A DNA stretch of 6,865 nucleotides. Source: JAPOQD01 sp964620555. GTDB taxonomy: Bacteria; Pseudomonadota; Gammaproteobacteria; Pseudomonadales; Halieaceae. Each line of letters begins with the position of its first letter. The first letter of the stretch is position 1. The DNA lies in assembly GCA_964620555.1 (NCBI GenBank), contig CAZUGZ010000066.1, forward strand, positions 1 to 6,865, given 5' to 3'. The position numbers and the translations under genes were made by a program. Positions 6,089 to 6,865 of the stretch are shown one piece after another. The notes beneath the pieces were generated by a model that worked only from the letters and a program-made list of their open reading frames with translations, did no database searches and was not told where the DNA came from.

Positions 6089-6865
6089 TCAGCCTGCTTG
6101 CGCGCGGTAGCCCAGTCTTCTGGATATATGAAGGGCTGTCGTTGCCAGCGCGTTACCGAGTTCCGTTGCGTAATCCCCCGTTATACGCTCGGCTTCGCCG
6201 CCGGCAGACAGGGCGGCCACGACGGTATCCGAATGGTCCCGGATCGGAGTGGCAAGGTGCCGGAGTTCATGCAACAACTCACAGTTATCCAATGCGACCC
6301 CCTTCTCTCGGACAACTGCCAGATCTTCCATGAAGCGATCCGGATCAGTAATGGTCTGCGCCGTATAGGGGTCCATGCCATTGAGGTTGAGAACATCACG
6401 AACTTCTTCATCCGGGCGCCAGGCTAACAGGGCCTTTCCTGGAGCGCTGGCATGGACTGGCAAAACGACCATAAGGTGCATATCTCGCACCAGTGAAGGA
6501 GATGCACCAGCCCGCATGGTCACTACTTTCCCTTTGCATAGACGACTCAGGCTCACCCACTCCTCGTGCTGTGCGGCAAACTCAGCGATGAAGGGCAGGG
6601 CAACCTGGTCAAGGTTTCGTCGGCCCACTGCTGCGCTCCCCAGCAGACTTAAGCCCAGGCCCAGGTGGATCTGCCCGGTATCCCGATCCGTCTCCAGGTA
6701 GCCGGCCGCCGCCAGGGTAGCGACCATTCTTGAGGTAACACTCTGAGACAATCCCAACTCACTACAAATCTCCATAATTCGCAGTGGCCGCCCTGACTCA
6801 TTAAGCAATTCGAGGATCGCTATGGCTTTATTGATCGATTTTATCGAACCAATCGAGTGTTTTTC
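6089..6865 (-). CDS. IclR-family transcriptional regulator, N terminus beyond window edge
   Basis: A dimeric or tetrameric DNA-binding regulator that usually senses a small aromatic or aliphatic metabolite and controls nearby catabolic genes. The frame stays open to base 6865, giving 258 visible residues beginning EKHSIGSIKSINKAIAILEL, a typical IclR first helix. A TTG at 6808 gives a reading start but would remove that helix, so the true start lies just outside. The winged helix-turn-helix is at about 11-72, with recognition helix around SQSVTSRMVATL (40-51). The effector-binding domain follows, with the family signatures LPVHASAPGKALLA, a GVALDNCELLHEL segment and IRD/SAGG. In that segment the usual acidic pair after Asp is partly replaced (D-N-C-E), which may bear on the ligand. 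Only the first few residues appear to be missing. The gene lies directly upstream of the thioesterase and near two copies of a shared candidate operator. Confidence 0.9.
   Translation of the reverse strand, partial: EKHSIGSIKSINKAIAILELLNESGRPLRIMEICSELGLSQSVTSRMVATLAAAGYLETDRDTGQIHLGLGLSLLGSAAVGRRNLDQVALPFIAEFAAQHEEWVSLSRLCKGKVVTMRAGASPSLVRDMHLMVVLPVHASAPGKALLAWRPDEEVRDVLNLNGMDPYTAQTITDPDRFMEDLAVVREKGVALDNCELLHELRHLATPIRDHSDTVVAALSAGGEAERITGDYATELGNALATTALHISRRLGYRAQAG

Noticed and set aside
6075..6100. CAAGC...GCTTG inverted repeat at the regulator stop codon, possible terminator
   Set aside because: The stem is only five clean pairs with an internal mismatch and no T-run follows on the minus strand.
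5676..6110. 144-codon plus-strand frame crossing the N gap
   Set aside because: It is antisense to the thioesterase and runs through undetermined bases; no motif supports it.

Overview
This window looks like part of a catabolic gene cluster from a Gram-negative bacterium, most likely a proteobacterium. The reasons are a PQQ- and haem c-dependent alcohol dehydrogenase with a lipoprotein signal, a TesB-type thioesterase, an IclR regulator, and moderate-to-high GC. A marine gammaproteobacterium is my guess; the sequence does not settle it. A run of 10 Ns shows this is a draft or metagenome assembly.

All six genes lie on the minus strand. In order of transcription, from right to left, they are: an IclR-family regulator running off the right edge (6089-6865); an acyl-CoA thioesterase II whose first codons fall in the N gap (5073-5957); a classical SDR dehydrogenase (4176-4934); an alpha/beta hydrolase of the hormone-sensitive-lipase type (3237-4160); a second classical SDR (2428-3240); and an exported PQQ quinohaemoprotein alcohol dehydrogenase (206-2377). 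The last four are spaced 15 bp, a 4-base ATGA overlap, and 50 bp apart, so they probably form one operon. The left 205 bp holds no gene I can support, but it contains two operator-like palindromes.

The clearest non-coding signal is a promoter/operator element present twice. One copy precedes the four-gene operon and the other precedes the thioesterase. They share 16 of 17 bases, each is a TGC-centred pseudopalindrome overlapping a TTGCAY -35 hexamer, and each is followed 17 bp later by a CATWAT -10. The regulator gene lies just upstream, so the simplest reading is that this IclR protein controls both units.

Taken together, the genes fit uptake and oxidation of an alcohol. The periplasmic or outer-membrane quinohaemoprotein would oxidise a primary or secondary alcohol. 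Two cytoplasmic NAD-type SDRs would oxidise hydroxyl groups further, the hydrolase would open an ester or lactone, and the thioesterase would release or buffer acyl-CoA products. The substrate cannot be read from sequence; alicyclic, terpenoid-like or ester compounds are possible. No Baeyer-Villiger monooxygenase, CoA ligase or PQQ biosynthesis gene is in the window. I did not find a wholly new type of system. The cluster's substrate and the shared operator are the open questions.
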